Shown in pieces: positions 16,430 through 25,662 of a stretch of 64,000 bases of DNA. The position numbers were made by a program, and so were the translations under genes. Under the pieces are notes generated by a model. That model saw only the letters and a list, made by a program, of their open reading frames with translations, was not told the DNA's origin and did not search any database. This stretch comes from Betaproteobacteria bacterium HGW-Betaproteobacteria-16 (GTDB lineage: Bacteria > Pseudomonadota > Gammaproteobacteria > Burkholderiales > Burkholderiaceae_C). Within the stretch, counting starts at the first letter, position 1. Each line of letters opens with the position of its first letter. The stretch is taken from the NCBI GenBank assembly GCA_002840835.1, contig PHCQ01000009.1:1-64000 (forward strand), written 5' to 3'.

Positions 16430-18289
16430 TCAAGCCGCCAACCGCTGCCCAAAACGCCCTTCCCCACCCATGCCAATGATCAGCCGCTGCGTGGCCCGCG
16501 TGGCGCCCACGTAGAACAGCTTGGCTTCTTCGCGCTCGTCTTCGCCGGGGGCGGGCATGTGGCCCGCACCCACCAGCGCCACCACCGGAAACTCCAGCCC
16601 CTTGCTGGCGTGCATGGTCAACACCTTGATGGTGTCGCTCGCCAGGTCAAAACCGCTGCTGCCTGAGCCTTTGCGCACCCGGTGCGGCAGGCCGTGGTGG
16701 TTGAGCACGTCTGAGCACAGGTCCATTTCGTTGTGGTGCCGGCAGATGATGGCCATGTCGCCCCAGGTGTGGCCTTCTTTGTGCGCGGCACCCAGCAGTT
16801 CGGCCACCTGCGTGGCTTCGGCCCGCAGGGTAGGCAGGCGGATGATGACGGGCGGTTCGCCATCGCGCCCGCAGCTCACGGGTTTGAGCATGGGGATGCC
16901 GTCTTCGTCCTGGTCTGCGGCGGTCAATAGATCAGCTGCCACCAGACTCGCAACCTGCAAAATCTGCCGCGTGTTGCGGTAGTTGATTTTGAGGATGGTG
17001 GTGCGCCCCTGTGCCTGAATGCCCAGGCTCTTGAAGCTGAACGGCTTGCTGCCTTCGCGCTTGCGGCTGCGCTCGTAGATGCTCTGCGCGTCGTCGTACA
17101 GCACGAGCAGGCTGTTGGTGGTGGGGTCCACCATCTGGGCGACGAGCTTGAGCCATTCGGGTGCGAAGTCGTGGCCCTCGTCAATCAGCACTGCCTGGTA
17201 TTGGCCACTGGGGATCTGCTTGCGGTCCACGCCGGTGATGACGCGCTGAACCATGTCTTCGAAGAAGCGATCTTTGGCCTGGCTCTGGTGCGGCAAGCTT
17301 TGGCCGTAGGCCACCAGCTGGTCGCGGCACCATTTGTGAAAGTGGACCGCGTGCACGCGGTCGGCAATGCCTTTGGCGTCCATCACGCGGGCGAGTTGCC
17401 TGGCCAACGGTTCGTTGTAGCAAAGGATGAGGATGGGTTTGCTGTTTGCGTTGGCCTCCTTGCTGAAGGCCTTGGCGAGGTGTTCGGCCCGGTAGCCCAG
17501 CAGCATGGTTTTGCCTGAACCGGCCACGCCGTGGATCACGCGGTGCCCTTCGCCCAGGCTGCGCGCCAGCTGCTCCTGCTGAATGTCCATCACCCGCATG
17601 ATGTTGGGCAGATCGGCTTCTTCCTCGTCCACCGCAGTGGCGGCAAACAGCGCGCCCTGTTCCGGCACGCGCACTTCAGGAAACATGATCCAGCGCACGC
17701 GGTCCATTTGCGGCAGCGACATGGCGCCACCCATCAGAAAGGGAAACATATCCCACAGGCGGCTTTGCAGCTCCTCGGGCTCCACATGCTCGCTCATTTC
17801 GTCCTGGCAGACCACGCGGTGCGGCTCAATCGCTTGGCCGAGCTCGGCCTTTTCGAACTGCGCACGGGTGATGTTGGGCAGCACCACGCCGTAGCTCCAG
17901 GGAAAAGCCAGCTTGCCCTTGTGCCTGCCTTCAGGCTGCACCAGTTGCGGGTCGCGCTCCAGCGAGTTGACCACCTGATGCGCATACTGCCTGGCCTGCT
18001 CCAGTGGGTTGGACAGCGTTTTGGGGCCGTTGTCGCCGTGGATTTCCCAGGTCTGCTTGTTGACCTGGATAAGGGTGGAGAGCCGGAAGTCCTTGACCTC
18101 CAGGATCAGGATGCCTCGGCGTGGATGCATCACCACAAAGTCCGGGTGCTGATGCCTGGGGCCCACGGCCACGTCGTACCAGAGCAGGTAGTCGGCATCG
18201 AGCTTGTCTTCCAGCCGTTCGGCGGTGCGGCGCTCGCCCGAAGTCATGCGCGACACACAACTGCCGAGCGCGGGAATCAGTGTGGCCAT
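16430..18289 (-). CDS. NERD-domain UvrD/Rep-like helicase
   Basis: The ATG of MATLIPALG is chosen; TTG and GTG codons 42 and 39 bp upstream are also in frame. The protein has 619 residues. A NERD nuclease-related domain occupies about 20-130 (DYLLWYDVAVG, PDFVVMHPRRGILILEVKDF). The superfamily 1 helicase follows: Walker A GVAGSGKTMLL, Walker B VLIDEGHDF, INYRNTRQI, the UvrD-type MHASKGLEFPVVALVGAG, and KLFYVGATRATQRL. It should unwind DNA in repair, or cut and unwind in genome defence, where NERD-helicases also occur. It is a monocistronic gene, convergent with the AbiEii operon. Confidence 0.92.
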   Translation of the reverse strand: MATLIPALGSCVSRMTSGERRTAERLEDKLDADYLLWYDVAVGPRHQHPDFVVMHPRRGILILEVKDFRLSTLIQVNKQTWEIHGDNGPKTLSNPLEQARQYAHQVVNSLERDPQLVQPEGRHKGKLAFPWSYGVVLPNITRAQFEKAELGQAIEPHRVVCQDEMSEHVEPEELQSRLWDMFPFLMGGAMSLPQMDRVRWIMFPEVRVPEQGALFAATAVDEEEADLPNIMRVMDIQQEQLARSLGEGHRVIHGVAGSGKTMLLGYRAEHLAKAFSKEANANSKPILILCYNEPLARQLARVMDAKGIADRVHAVHFHKWCRDQLVAYGQSLPHQSQAKDRFFEDMVQRVITGVDRKQIPSGQYQAVLIDEGHDFAPEWLKLVAQMVDPTTNSLLVLYDDAQSIYERSRKREGSKPFSFKSLGIQAQGRTTILKINYRNTRQILQVASLVAADLLTAADQDEDGIPMLKPVSCGRDGEPPVIIRLPTLRAEATQVAELLGAAHKEGHTWGDMAIICRHHNEMDLCSDVLNHHGLPHRVRKGSGSSGFDLASDTIKVLTMHASKGLEFPVVALVGAGHMPAPGEDEREEAKLFYVGATRATQRLIIGMGGEGRFGQRLAA

Positions 18290-18494
18290 CGATTCATGAG
18301 TATTCGCTTCCCTGGGCGCATGATGCACCAATCGCTGGCCCGCGCGTCAGATAGGCAGCCCAGTTGCGCCCCAGCATGCCTCTGGTGTGATGAAGTGCAC
18401 GTTCACTACGCAACCACACGGCCCCAGCAAACCTTTGCTGGCGTTGAATTCCGGGACTCTATGATGCGGCACCGACCTTCCGGAGCCTGATCCC

Positions 18495-19160
18495 ATGCCT
18501 GTTGCCCTGCCGCGTTTTGATCTTCGAACGCCTGCTGCTCTGCCCGCTTTGTTCGCAGTGGTTTCCCTGACGCTGCTGGCAGGCTGCGGCTCAGAGATAC
18601 CGTACCCCGGCGAAGATGCCGTGGCCCTTTCGGTCGGACCTGGTTGCACCTTGGTGTCAGTGCAAGAGATGGAGCACCTGCCCGAAAAGAAACCGGGCTT
18701 TCGCCGTGTGGCCTACCCATACGAGGCCGATTGCGTGCCAGAGGGTGGCGCCACGGCGCGCAGGGTTCGTGCGCGAATCGTGTTTGAGGAGTATTCGCCC
18801 GGCGAGATGTTGGGCGGAGGGAAAACATGGTCGAGCAATCGCGAACTGTTGGATGACCCCGTCGAGGCCCGGGGCAGCAACAAGGGCACCGTCACGCTGA
18901 CCTCCACCGATTGCACGGCCTACGTGAAGCGAGTGGTGAGCGACGTGTTGCCTTGCTTGCGAGAGCAGATGCCCGAACTGGTTGCACCCATGCAGGAGCA
19001 GGTGGATGCCTACTGGCAGAAGGCTTCCTTCGAGGCCGTCACGCCCAACCAGGCAGCGGCCGAAATCGCGTACGACGCACAGTGCCTGCAGCGCTGGCGC
19101 CAGCTCAACCGGCAACTGCCTTCAGGCAATGCGCCGGGCGCCTGTGGACTTAGAGACTGA
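18495..19160 (+). CDS. Hypothetical lipoprotein
   Basis: A 221-residue protein with a signal peptide and lipobox LLAGC (Cys31). The mature part has five or more further cysteines, including DCVPEGG, DCTAYVK, VLPCLRE and QCLQRW, which probably form disulfides in the periplasm. No known domain was recognised. It is followed 66 bp later by another exported protein on the same strand. Confidence 0.75.
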   Translation: MPVALPRFDLRTPAALPALFAVVSLTLLAGCGSEIPYPGEDAVALSVGPGCTLVSVQEMEHLPEKKPGFRRVAYPYEADCVPEGGATARRVRARIVFEEYSPGEMLGGGKTWSSNRELLDDPVEARGSNKGTVTLTSTDCTAYVKRVVSDVLPCLREQMPELVAPMQEQVDAYWQKASFEAVTPNQAAAEIAYDAQCLQRWRQLNRQLPSGNAPGACGLRD

Positions 19161-19226
19161 GAGGCACCCAGAGGCTTGTTGGCAATGCCAGGTGTAAGAC
19201 GGCGCGGTTGAACTCGACCGATCGTT

Positions 19227-20228
19227 ATGTTCACTGCCCGCCCCTTCTATCCGCGTTTTCAAGCTCGTGGCCTGCTGCCCCTGTTCAGGCTGGGCGCGGC
19301 CATGGGGGCCATCACCACATTGGTGATCTGCCTGGGCCTGTATGCGACTGAGGCAACGGCCATGGGCTTGACAGTGACCCCTCACACAGAGGCCTGCCGC
19401 ACCACCGCAAGCAGCGCCCCACCCTTGGCACCCATGCCCGCAGAGGCCAACCAGCGCATTCCTGAAAGCGAGGTGGTGGCGGGGCAGCAGGATGTGGCGT
19501 GGGCGTGGCTGGGCTCCCCCACGCGGCGTTACCCGCACGGTGCGCTGGGCTCGCCGGTGCATGCGGGGAGCGTGCATGCGCTGGTGAAGTCCCGCGCTGG
19601 CGGGTGGGAAATGATTGAGTTGGTGCTGCCGCTGAACCGGGTCTATGAAGACCGTGTGCCCCGCATCGTGGATCTGGACCGGGACGGCAGTGAAGAGATT
19701 GTGCTGATCGAAGCCGATGCTCTGCGGGGGGCTTCGCTGGTGGTGCTGGGCATTGACCACACCGCCAATGTTCCCCGCCTGGTGGTGCGCGCCCGCGGCC
19801 CCTTTGCCGGCTCCACCTTTCGCTGGCTCAACCCGGTGGGTGTGGCCGACTTCGACGGTGATGGGCAACTCGACCTGGCCAGCGTGGTCACGCCGCACAT
19901 TGGCGGCGTGTTGCAGTTGCTGCACTACCGGCCGCCCACCCTGGTGCCCTTCGCGCGGGCGATGGATGTGTCAAACCACCGCATGGGTGCGCTGGAGCAA
20001 CGCCTGGGTGTGATCGTGCAGCAACTGGGCCATCGACCCACCATCGTGGTGCCCGACATGACTCGCCGCGCCCTGCACGCGCTTCGATGGGATGCCCCGG
20101 GTCAGTGGACCGAGCTGGCCGACCTGATGCCTCTGCCCGGCCTTGTGGAACGGCTCATACCCATGCCACAGGGTGCTTGTGCCACGCTGGCCGATGGCCG
20201 CTCGTTGCAGGTCAAGCTGTCGCAGTAG
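19227..20228 (+). CDS. Exported FG-GAP/VCBS-repeat protein
   Basis: A 333-residue protein. The N-terminal hydrophobic segment (AAMGAITTLVICLGLYATEA) acts as signal peptide or anchor. Two calcium-binding-like FG-GAP motifs are visible: VDLDRDGSEEIVLIE and VADFDGDGQLDLASV, each with the DxDxDG pattern. The repeats suggest a small beta-propeller facing the periplasm or surface. The role is unknown. Confidence 0.75.
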   Translation: MFTARPFYPRFQARGLLPLFRLGAAMGAITTLVICLGLYATEATAMGLTVTPHTEACRTTASSAPPLAPMPAEANQRIPESEVVAGQQDVAWAWLGSPTRRYPHGALGSPVHAGSVHALVKSRAGGWEMIELVLPLNRVYEDRVPRIVDLDRDGSEEIVLIEADALRGASLVVLGIDHTANVPRLVVRARGPFAGSTFRWLNPVGVADFDGDGQLDLASVVTPHIGGVLQLLHYRPPTLVPFARAMDVSNHRMGALEQRLGVIVQQLGHRPTIVVPDMTRRALHALRWDAPGQWTELADLMPLPGLVERLIPMPQGACATLADGRSLQVKLSQ

Positions 20229-20273
20229 GGGCGAACTTTCGCAACAATCCCTGTAGGCGCTCCCGCCGCCCGC

Positions 20274-21230
20274 TCAGCGCTTCGACAGCACCTGCCGGAC
20301 GGTGGCGGCCAGTTCGGATGCCACGAACTTGGCCACGTAGGCGTCGGCACCCACGGAGCTCACATGCGCTTCGTTGGCCGTGCCCGTGAGGGACGAATGG
20401 ATCACCACAGGGATCGACTTGAAACGCTGGTCGTTCTTGATGTTTCGCGTCAGCGTGAAACCGTCCATCACCGGCATTTCCAGATCGGTCAGCACCAGGG
20501 CCACTTTGTCGTGTGCCGTCTTGCCTTCTGCATGGGCCTCTGCCTCCATGGCCTGCAGGCGGTCCCAGGCTTCCTGGCCGGTCTTGGTCATCACATACGG
20601 CGTGCCCATGGCCTTCAGGCCTTGTTCGATCATCATGCGTGCGACCGGGGAGTCGTCTGCCGCGAGGATGATGGAACCCGGAGGCAGGTCCACCGCGGTG
20701 CCCACCGACTGCGGTGTGATTTCTTCCTTTGCCGTGGGCATCACATTGCGCAGGATCTGCTCCACGTCCAGCACCTGCACCAGGCGGCCTTTTTCACCAT
20801 CACCGTCCAGCTTGGCGATGCTGGTCACCAGGCCGCCGCCATTGCCATCGGCGGCCAGCACGTTGCTCCATTCCAGCCGCACGATTTCGTCCACCTCTTC
20901 CACGGCAAAGGCCTGGGTGGTGCGGGCGAATTCGGTCACCATGAGGATGGTGAGGCCGCGTTTGGGTTTGCAGCCCACCACGGCGGGCAGGTCGATCACG
21001 GGGATGATCTGCCCACGGATGTTGGCCACGCCGATCACATGGGCCGGCGCGTTGGCCATGGCGGTGATGGTGGGCATGACCAGTATTTCGCGCACCTTGA
21101 AGACGTTGATGCCAAACAGTTCGCGGCGTTCAGTCCCCGGTGCCTCGCCCAGGCGAAACAGCATCAGTTCGAACTTGTTGTTGCCCGTGAGGTTGGTGCG
21201 CTCTTCGATGTCGTGCAACGCGGTGGTCAT
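20274..21230 (-). CDS. cheV: CheV chemotaxis coupling protein (CheW plus receiver)
   Basis: The start ATG follows a GGAG and opens MTTALHDIEERTNLTGNNKF, the typical CheV beginning; longer frames are not homologous. The 318-residue protein has a CheW-like domain (about 20-165, with FGINVFKVREIL, GVANIRGQIIPVIDL and LIMVTEF-like strands). A response-regulator domain follows (about 190-318: ILAADDSPVARMMIE, the phospho-acceptor Asp in VLTDLEMPVMDG, and PVVIHSSLTG). It couples chemoreceptors to CheA at the inner membrane, and phosphorylation probably tunes adaptation. It stands alone without other che genes. Confidence 0.95.
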   Translation of the reverse strand: MTTALHDIEERTNLTGNNKFELMLFRLGEAPGTERRELFGINVFKVREILVMPTITAMANAPAHVIGVANIRGQIIPVIDLPAVVGCKPKRGLTILMVTEFARTTQAFAVEEVDEIVRLEWSNVLAADGNGGGLVTSIAKLDGDGEKGRLVQVLDVEQILRNVMPTAKEEITPQSVGTAVDLPPGSIILAADDSPVARMMIEQGLKAMGTPYVMTKTGQEAWDRLQAMEAEAHAEGKTAHDKVALVLTDLEMPVMDGFTLTRNIKNDQRFKSIPVVIHSSLTGTANEAHVSSVGADAYVAKFVASELAATVRQVLSKR

Positions 21231-21544
21231 GTGGGAAGGCTCCAGTTTTAGGTTCCCACAGCATAGGCGTGCAGGCCCTTCGCCAAACCGCACATGAACC
21301 CCGCAAATGCTGCGCAGTTCGGGTCTTAGCCAGCGTGCGCCAGCAGAACGACATCCGTTCATCCAACGAGCAATGCCACAGCCAGCGCCACATGAACCCA
21401 ACTCAACCAAACCCTCCCATGCCTGCGCGCTGACGCACGGCGCCTGGGCGGCGCACAGATGCTTCCAGACTGATGGATACTCCCGGGTGTAGTCGAGCGC
21501 GGTGGTGTGTTCGCGCGGTCGGCATTCTGTTCCGAAGGAGATGT

Positions 21545-21901
21545 ATGGTTATTTCAGGTTTTGTTCAGCAGTACTGGCCGCTGATGCTGCTGGCGCTGTG
21601 GTTTGGCTACAAGTGGTGGAGCGCGAGAAGGGTGGTGGCCTTGTTGCCAGCGCTCAAGAAAGACGGTGCGCTCCTGGTCGATGTGCGGTCTGCCGCGGAG
21701 TTCGCTGGCGCCAGCGCCCCGGGGTCGGTCAACATTCCCCTGCCGGAGCTGAGCAGCAGGCTCAAGGAGATTCCGACGACCGCTCCCGTGGTGCTCTGCT
21801 GCGCCAGCGGAACGCGCAGCGGCATGGCGAAGCTGGTGCTGAAGAAGAACGGTTACGGCCAGGTGTTCAACATCGGCAAGTGGAGCAACCTGTTGCGCTG
21901 A
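21545..21901 (+). CDS. Membrane-anchored rhodanese-domain protein
   Basis: The ATG has a GAAGGAGA just upstream. The 118-residue protein starts with a membrane segment (QYWPLMLLALWFGYKWW). A rhodanese domain follows: LLVDVRSAAEFAGASAPGSV, then the active loop CCASGTRSG with the catalytic cysteine. It may carry persulfide sulfur at the inner membrane. It is a stand-alone gene. Confidence 0.9.
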   Translation: MVISGFVQQYWPLMLLALWFGYKWWSARRVVALLPALKKDGALLVDVRSAAEFAGASAPGSVNIPLPELSSRLKEIPTTAPVVLCCASGTRSGMAKLVLKKNGYGQVFNIGKWSNLLR

Positions 21902-21935
21902 CAGCAGGGGTTCCGGGGGATGCCGATGCGCCGGG

Positions 21936-23147
21936 TCAGCGGCTGGTACCAGCCGCTGCCTCGTCGTCCACCGCCTGTTGCACAGCCGCGTAAAACGCAT
22001 CCCGCGCTGCGTTGGCTTCCGCGTCCCTGGCGCCACCGCGCCAGTTGGCGTTGGAGACAATCACGAGCTTGCGCACGGGGTCAAGGAAGATGCCCTGGCC
22101 AAAGATGCCGCGGGCAGCGATGGTGCCGTCGTCATAGGTCCACCACTGGTAGCCATAGCCACGCCCAGGCAGGCCAATGCTGGCGCGGGTGGTGGTGGCA
22201 TCCTGCAGCCAGCCCGCAGGCACGATGCTCTGGCCATTCACCCTGGCGCCGCCCAGGACGAACTGCCCGAAGCGGGCGAAGTCGCGCGTGGCGGCCTGCA
22301 GGCAGCAACCGCTGATTTCCTGCCCGGTCTTGCTGAGCATCCAGGTGGCCTTTTGCTCCATGCCGGCAGGTACCCAGATCTTTTCGGAAAGGTAGCTGGC
22401 CAGTGGCTTGCCGGTGGCCCGGCTCACCAGCACGCCCACCAGGTTGGTTTCGCCGGTGCTGTATAGCCAGCGGGTACCGGCGGGCGCAGCGCGGGGCAGC
22501 TTGCGCAGGTAGCTCACCAGGGCGTCCACACCGGGCTCGGGTTGGTGGTTGTTGAAGCGGGCGACGTCGGAGTTGCGATCGCTGTAGTCTTCGTTCCATT
22601 GGATGCCGGATGTCATGGTCAGCAACTGGCGGATGCTCACATCGTCGTAGGCCGAGCCCTTCATCTCGTCGATGTAGTCGCTGACCTTGTCGTCCATGCT
22701 CTTGATGAAGCCGTCGCGCACAGCCGCGCCCACCAGGGTGGAGGTGATGGACTTGGCCACGGAAAAGCTGGTCCAGCGCCCGTTGGCGTCAAAGTCCAGC
22801 CCGTAACGCTCCAGCCGCACCTGGCCGTCGTGCATCACCATCAGTGCTGCGCTGCGCTGGCCTTGCATGTAGGCATCCACGTCCAGCGGCAAAGCCAGAG
22901 GCGGGCCAGGGGGCAAGGGAGACGGCGTGGTGCCAGCCTGAACGACGCGGTGTTTGGCCAGGAAAGGCAAGCGGTCAAACGCCCGAAAGGCCGCGTCGCG
23001 CTGCGACTGCTTCCAGAACAGCACATCGCGGTTGGTTGGGAATTCGGCCAGTATTCCGCGGGTTTCCTTGTCCAGACTGAACCAGCCAACCGTGCCCGCA
23101 ACGGCGATGGTGAGCAGCCCCACGAGGGTGACGGTTTTGAGTTTCAT
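21936..23147 (-). CDS. Periplasmic serine hydrolase (class C beta-lactamase fold)
   Basis: A 403-residue protein with an uncleaved or signal N-terminus (VTLVGLLTIAVAGTVGWFSL). The class C/DD-peptidase motifs are present: the nucleophile in SFSVAKS (SxxK) and YSTGETN, where the tyrosine of the YxN site is followed by Ser-Thr. GYGYQWW and ARGIFGQG stand in for the third box. Relatives include esterases such as EstB and nylon-oligomer hydrolases. The substrate is unknown. Confidence 0.9.
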   Translation of the reverse strand: MKLKTVTLVGLLTIAVAGTVGWFSLDKETRGILAEFPTNRDVLFWKQSQRDAAFRAFDRLPFLAKHRVVQAGTTPSPLPPGPPLALPLDVDAYMQGQRSAALMVMHDGQVRLERYGLDFDANGRWTSFSVAKSITSTLVGAAVRDGFIKSMDDKVSDYIDEMKGSAYDDVSIRQLLTMTSGIQWNEDYSDRNSDVARFNNHQPEPGVDALVSYLRKLPRAAPAGTRWLYSTGETNLVGVLVSRATGKPLASYLSEKIWVPAGMEQKATWMLSKTGQEISGCCLQAATRDFARFGQFVLGGARVNGQSIVPAGWLQDATTTRASIGLPGRGYGYQWWTYDDGTIAARGIFGQGIFLDPVRKLVIVSNANWRGGARDAEANAARDAFYAAVQQAVDDEAAAGTSR

Positions 23148-23288
23148 GGAGACGCTCTTGATGGTTGCGGTTCTGCATTTAGTTGGGGGATGGCGGCAGT
23201 ATCGCTTGCCCGTCGTTTTGCATACCTTGACTCAAGGCCATTTACCGAGGCCTGAAGAAGACCCCGCAGGACTGGGAACGCCGATCAA

Positions 23289-24314
23289 TCAAGAGGCCCG
23301 GAGGTTGAAGCAAGCCTCCGGCAGCTCCAGCCTCTCCCACTGCTGCAGCAGCTTCGCCTGCCGCTGCAGATAGTCCGTGGGCATGGCCTGCGAACCCAAT
23401 GTGGACACACGGCCGGCGTATTCACCCAGCAGCCAGATCTGGCGCACCGCCACAAAAGGCGCGATAGCCGTCTGATCAAGCGCAGCAACGGCGCGCTCCT
23501 CGCTGTAGGCGGAGTAAAAGTGGCCCAGGCGTGCAACGGCCTTGTCGCTCCACACGCCATCCACCGTGCGCGGGTGCAGCACCCACGGGTAGACGGCAAG
23601 CTCAAAGGCCAGATAGCCGGGGCCGGTGTCGTCAAAATCAAAAAACACGGCCTCGCGTTCACCCGTTTCGCGCACGGCAATGAAGTTGTTGTCGCCGTGT
23701 GCGTCGCCATGGCAGAGCACCTGCGTCAATGGGCCGAACGAGAGGATGCGTTCGTGCAGGCGCTGGCCCAGGGCTTCAAATGCAGGGCGCAATTCAGCGG
23801 TCATGGTGGCGGCGCGCAACAGTTGCTGCAGGGGGCGCAAGAGCAAATGATCAAGGTCCAGCGTGTAGTGGCTGGCGTTGCTTTGCAGGCTTTCTCCCGC
23901 CTCGTGCAGGCGCGCCAGACCGCGCCCAAAAGCCTGGATGTTGGCGGACACATCGCTGGTGGGCTCTCCTTGAAGATGCTCGAACACCATGAGTGCGCGC
24001 TCGCCTTCGGGCAGCTGCACGCGCAGGGCCACCTCGCCCGTGCGGGTGGGCAGGCTGGTGGCCACCGCGCAACCGTGCGCGCTCAGGTGCCGCAACACAT
24101 CGGCTTCGAACTGCAGCCTGGGCTCACCGCGCGGACGTTCAGCACACAGCCTGGCCACCACACTGCGGCCGCTGGCCAGGCTGAGCCGGTACACCTGATT
24201 GAAGCTGCGCCGCAGGAATTCACTGGCCACCACTTCGCCCAGCGGGTAGTTCGCCTGGACCACTCTGGCAATGGCCGCGGCTGTGGGTGTTGACTGCGCA
24301 ATCTCCATGTCCAT
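23289..24314 (-). CDS. SrkA/YihE-like protein kinase (APH fold)
   Basis: The start is taken at MDMEIAQST; an upstream frame of 38 residues is less likely. A 341-residue protein with an aminoglycoside-phosphotransferase-type kinase fold. The catalytic loop is VLCHGDAHGDNNF and the metal loop is VFFDFDDTGPGYLAFELA. E. coli SrkA is a Ser/Thr kinase that limits stress-induced death. The C-terminal helices (VRQIWLLGEYAGRV) are also typical. Homoserine kinase-like relatives share the fold. Confidence 0.85.
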   Translation of the reverse strand: MDMEIAQSTPTAAAIARVVQANYPLGEVVASEFLRRSFNQVYRLSLASGRSVVARLCAERPRGEPRLQFEADVLRHLSAHGCAVATSLPTRTGEVALRVQLPEGERALMVFEHLQGEPTSDVSANIQAFGRGLARLHEAGESLQSNASHYTLDLDHLLLRPLQQLLRAATMTAELRPAFEALGQRLHERILSFGPLTQVLCHGDAHGDNNFIAVRETGEREAVFFDFDDTGPGYLAFELAVYPWVLHPRTVDGVWSDKAVARLGHFYSAYSEERAVAALDQTAIAPFVAVRQIWLLGEYAGRVSTLGSQAMPTDYLQRQAKLLQQWERLELPEACFNLRAS

Positions 24315-24484
24315 GGCCGTGCCTTGTGAAGAAAAGAGCGCGATTGTAGAGAGGGAATCCCAATGCCCAGCGCCGGGAGGCAATGCATGACCGTCATGCC
24401 TCCAGCGGGTTCGCTTGACGTTTCGCAAGGTGCTGGGACCGCCAGCCTGCCATGCTGCAGATTCTCATCCTTCAGGAGCACATC

Positions 24485-24820
24485 ATGAAACGAACTTGTT
24501 TTGTCAGCCTGGCTGCCTTGATCATGGCCTTGCCCGCAGCGGCCCAGCCATCAGCGCGCGCCATGGGCCCCGGCAGCATGCCCACGTTCGCAGACTTCGA
24601 TGGCAACGGCGACGGACGCATCACCGAACAGGAGTTCATCGACGCACGCAGCAAGCGCATCGCAGAGCGCGCCACCGAAGGCCGCGTCATGCGCGGCTTG
24701 AGCGAGGCAGGCGATTTCAAGGACGTCGATACAAACGGCGACGCCAGCCTCAGCCCCGAAGAGTTTGATGCCTACCAAAGCCGCCACGGCCAGAACCGCC
24801 GCACGCCACCTGCACGCTGA
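24485..24820 (+). CDS. Secreted EF-hand protein
   Basis: The start ATG follows CAGGAG. The 111-residue protein has a signal peptide (LAALIMALPAAAQ) and two EF-hand loops: DFDGNGDGRITEQEF and DVDTNGDASLSPEEF. Both keep the Asp, Asn and Glu calcium ligands. It is probably a periplasmic calcium-binding protein. A GGAGGGCA/TGCCCTCC hairpin lies 20 bp after its stop. Confidence 0.88.
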   Translation: MKRTCFVSLAALIMALPAAAQPSARAMGPGSMPTFADFDGNGDGRITEQEFIDARSKRIAERATEGRVMRGLSEAGDFKDVDTNGDASLSPEEFDAYQSRHGQNRRTPPAR

Positions 24821-24839
24821 TCGGCATCCACCTGTTAAT

Positions 24840-24868
24840 GGAGGGCAAGCTTGTACATGCTGCCCTCC
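24840..24868. terminator. Perfect hairpin after the EF-hand gene
   Basis: Eight-base arms GGAGGGCA and TGCCCTCC enclose a 13-base loop. There is no T tract, so it may be an mRNA-stabilising or weak termination structure between convergent genes. Confidence 0.5.
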
Positions 24869-24957
24869 AAAGCGTGACCATGGCTCTATCGTGGCGCGTT
24901 GGCTCCTTACGTGGTACCAGTCACAAAGATGACAGGTGATTTACGACCGTGTGCCAG

Positions 24958-25389
24958 TCACTCCTGAGGGGCTTCGACGAGCTTGCAAAGTTGTGTGAGG
25001 GCGGTTTCCTCGGAGGCCATCTGGCCGCCCGCGATCCGGAAATGCGCTTCAACCCTGATGCGCTTGTTCTGGCTTTGCACCACTGCGTTCAGTGGCGCCA
25101 CCGAGCCTTGACCCATGGTCACGGCTTGGCCTGCAGAGATGATCCCCAGATCCTTGTTAGGGCTGACCCCACCAAACCCGGCCGAGGTCACAGCCTGGGC
25201 AACGCGCCGAAAGGCGTTGTCGTAGCTGACACTGTTGTGCTCTTGCCAAGTCTTGAATGACTTGCCAGAGAAGAAGCTGCCTTCGGTGGTGAAGTTGGTT
25301 GCGCAGTCTCTGGCCAACGCTGTGTCCACTGCGCCTCCGAGCAAAAGCAAGGCAACGCCCGCAACGCGTGCGAACTGGGTGTTTTTCAT
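24958..25389 (-). CDS. Hypothetical secreted protein
   Basis: The ATG has an AGGGAGG site. The 143-residue protein has a signal peptide (VAGVALLLLGGAVDTALA). Mature residues include a cysteine near the start (DCATNFTTEG) and one near the end (TQLCKLVEAP), which could pair. KTWQEHNSVSYDNAFRRVAQ suggests a lipocalin- or cystatin-sized domain, but no family was recognised. Confidence 0.75.
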   Translation of the reverse strand: MKNTQFARVAGVALLLLGGAVDTALARDCATNFTTEGSFFSGKSFKTWQEHNSVSYDNAFRRVAQAVTSAGFGGVSPNKDLGIISAGQAVTMGQGSVAPLNAVVQSQNKRIRVEAHFRIAGGQMASEETALTQLCKLVEAPQE

Positions 25390-25662
25390 GGTTCCTCCCT
25401 GAAGTTGTTGAATCATCCTGCTGCCCTTTGCAAAGACATCGGAGCATGCACCAAACTGAACGGACCAGATTCTGTTCGTGGCGATGCCAAGCGTTGACTC
25501 TCACCCTGTCAATGCTGACAACCGCAGGCATGCAAAGGCCGCCACCTCCATCGAGCATGCACACATCAGCTTCGTCACCATGCCAAGCTTGCATCACAAG
25601 CATGCACGCCTGACATAAGGCCGCAGCGGGGGCCAAACTGCACCCTAGAATCGCGGCCCACC

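Noticed and set aside
17531..18490. A 319-codon plus-strand frame
   Set aside because: It lies opposite the NERD helicase, which has all its motifs; His/Gln-rich composition shows a shadow.
20364..21297. Two long plus-strand frames
   Set aside because: Both are opposite cheV and have no domain character.
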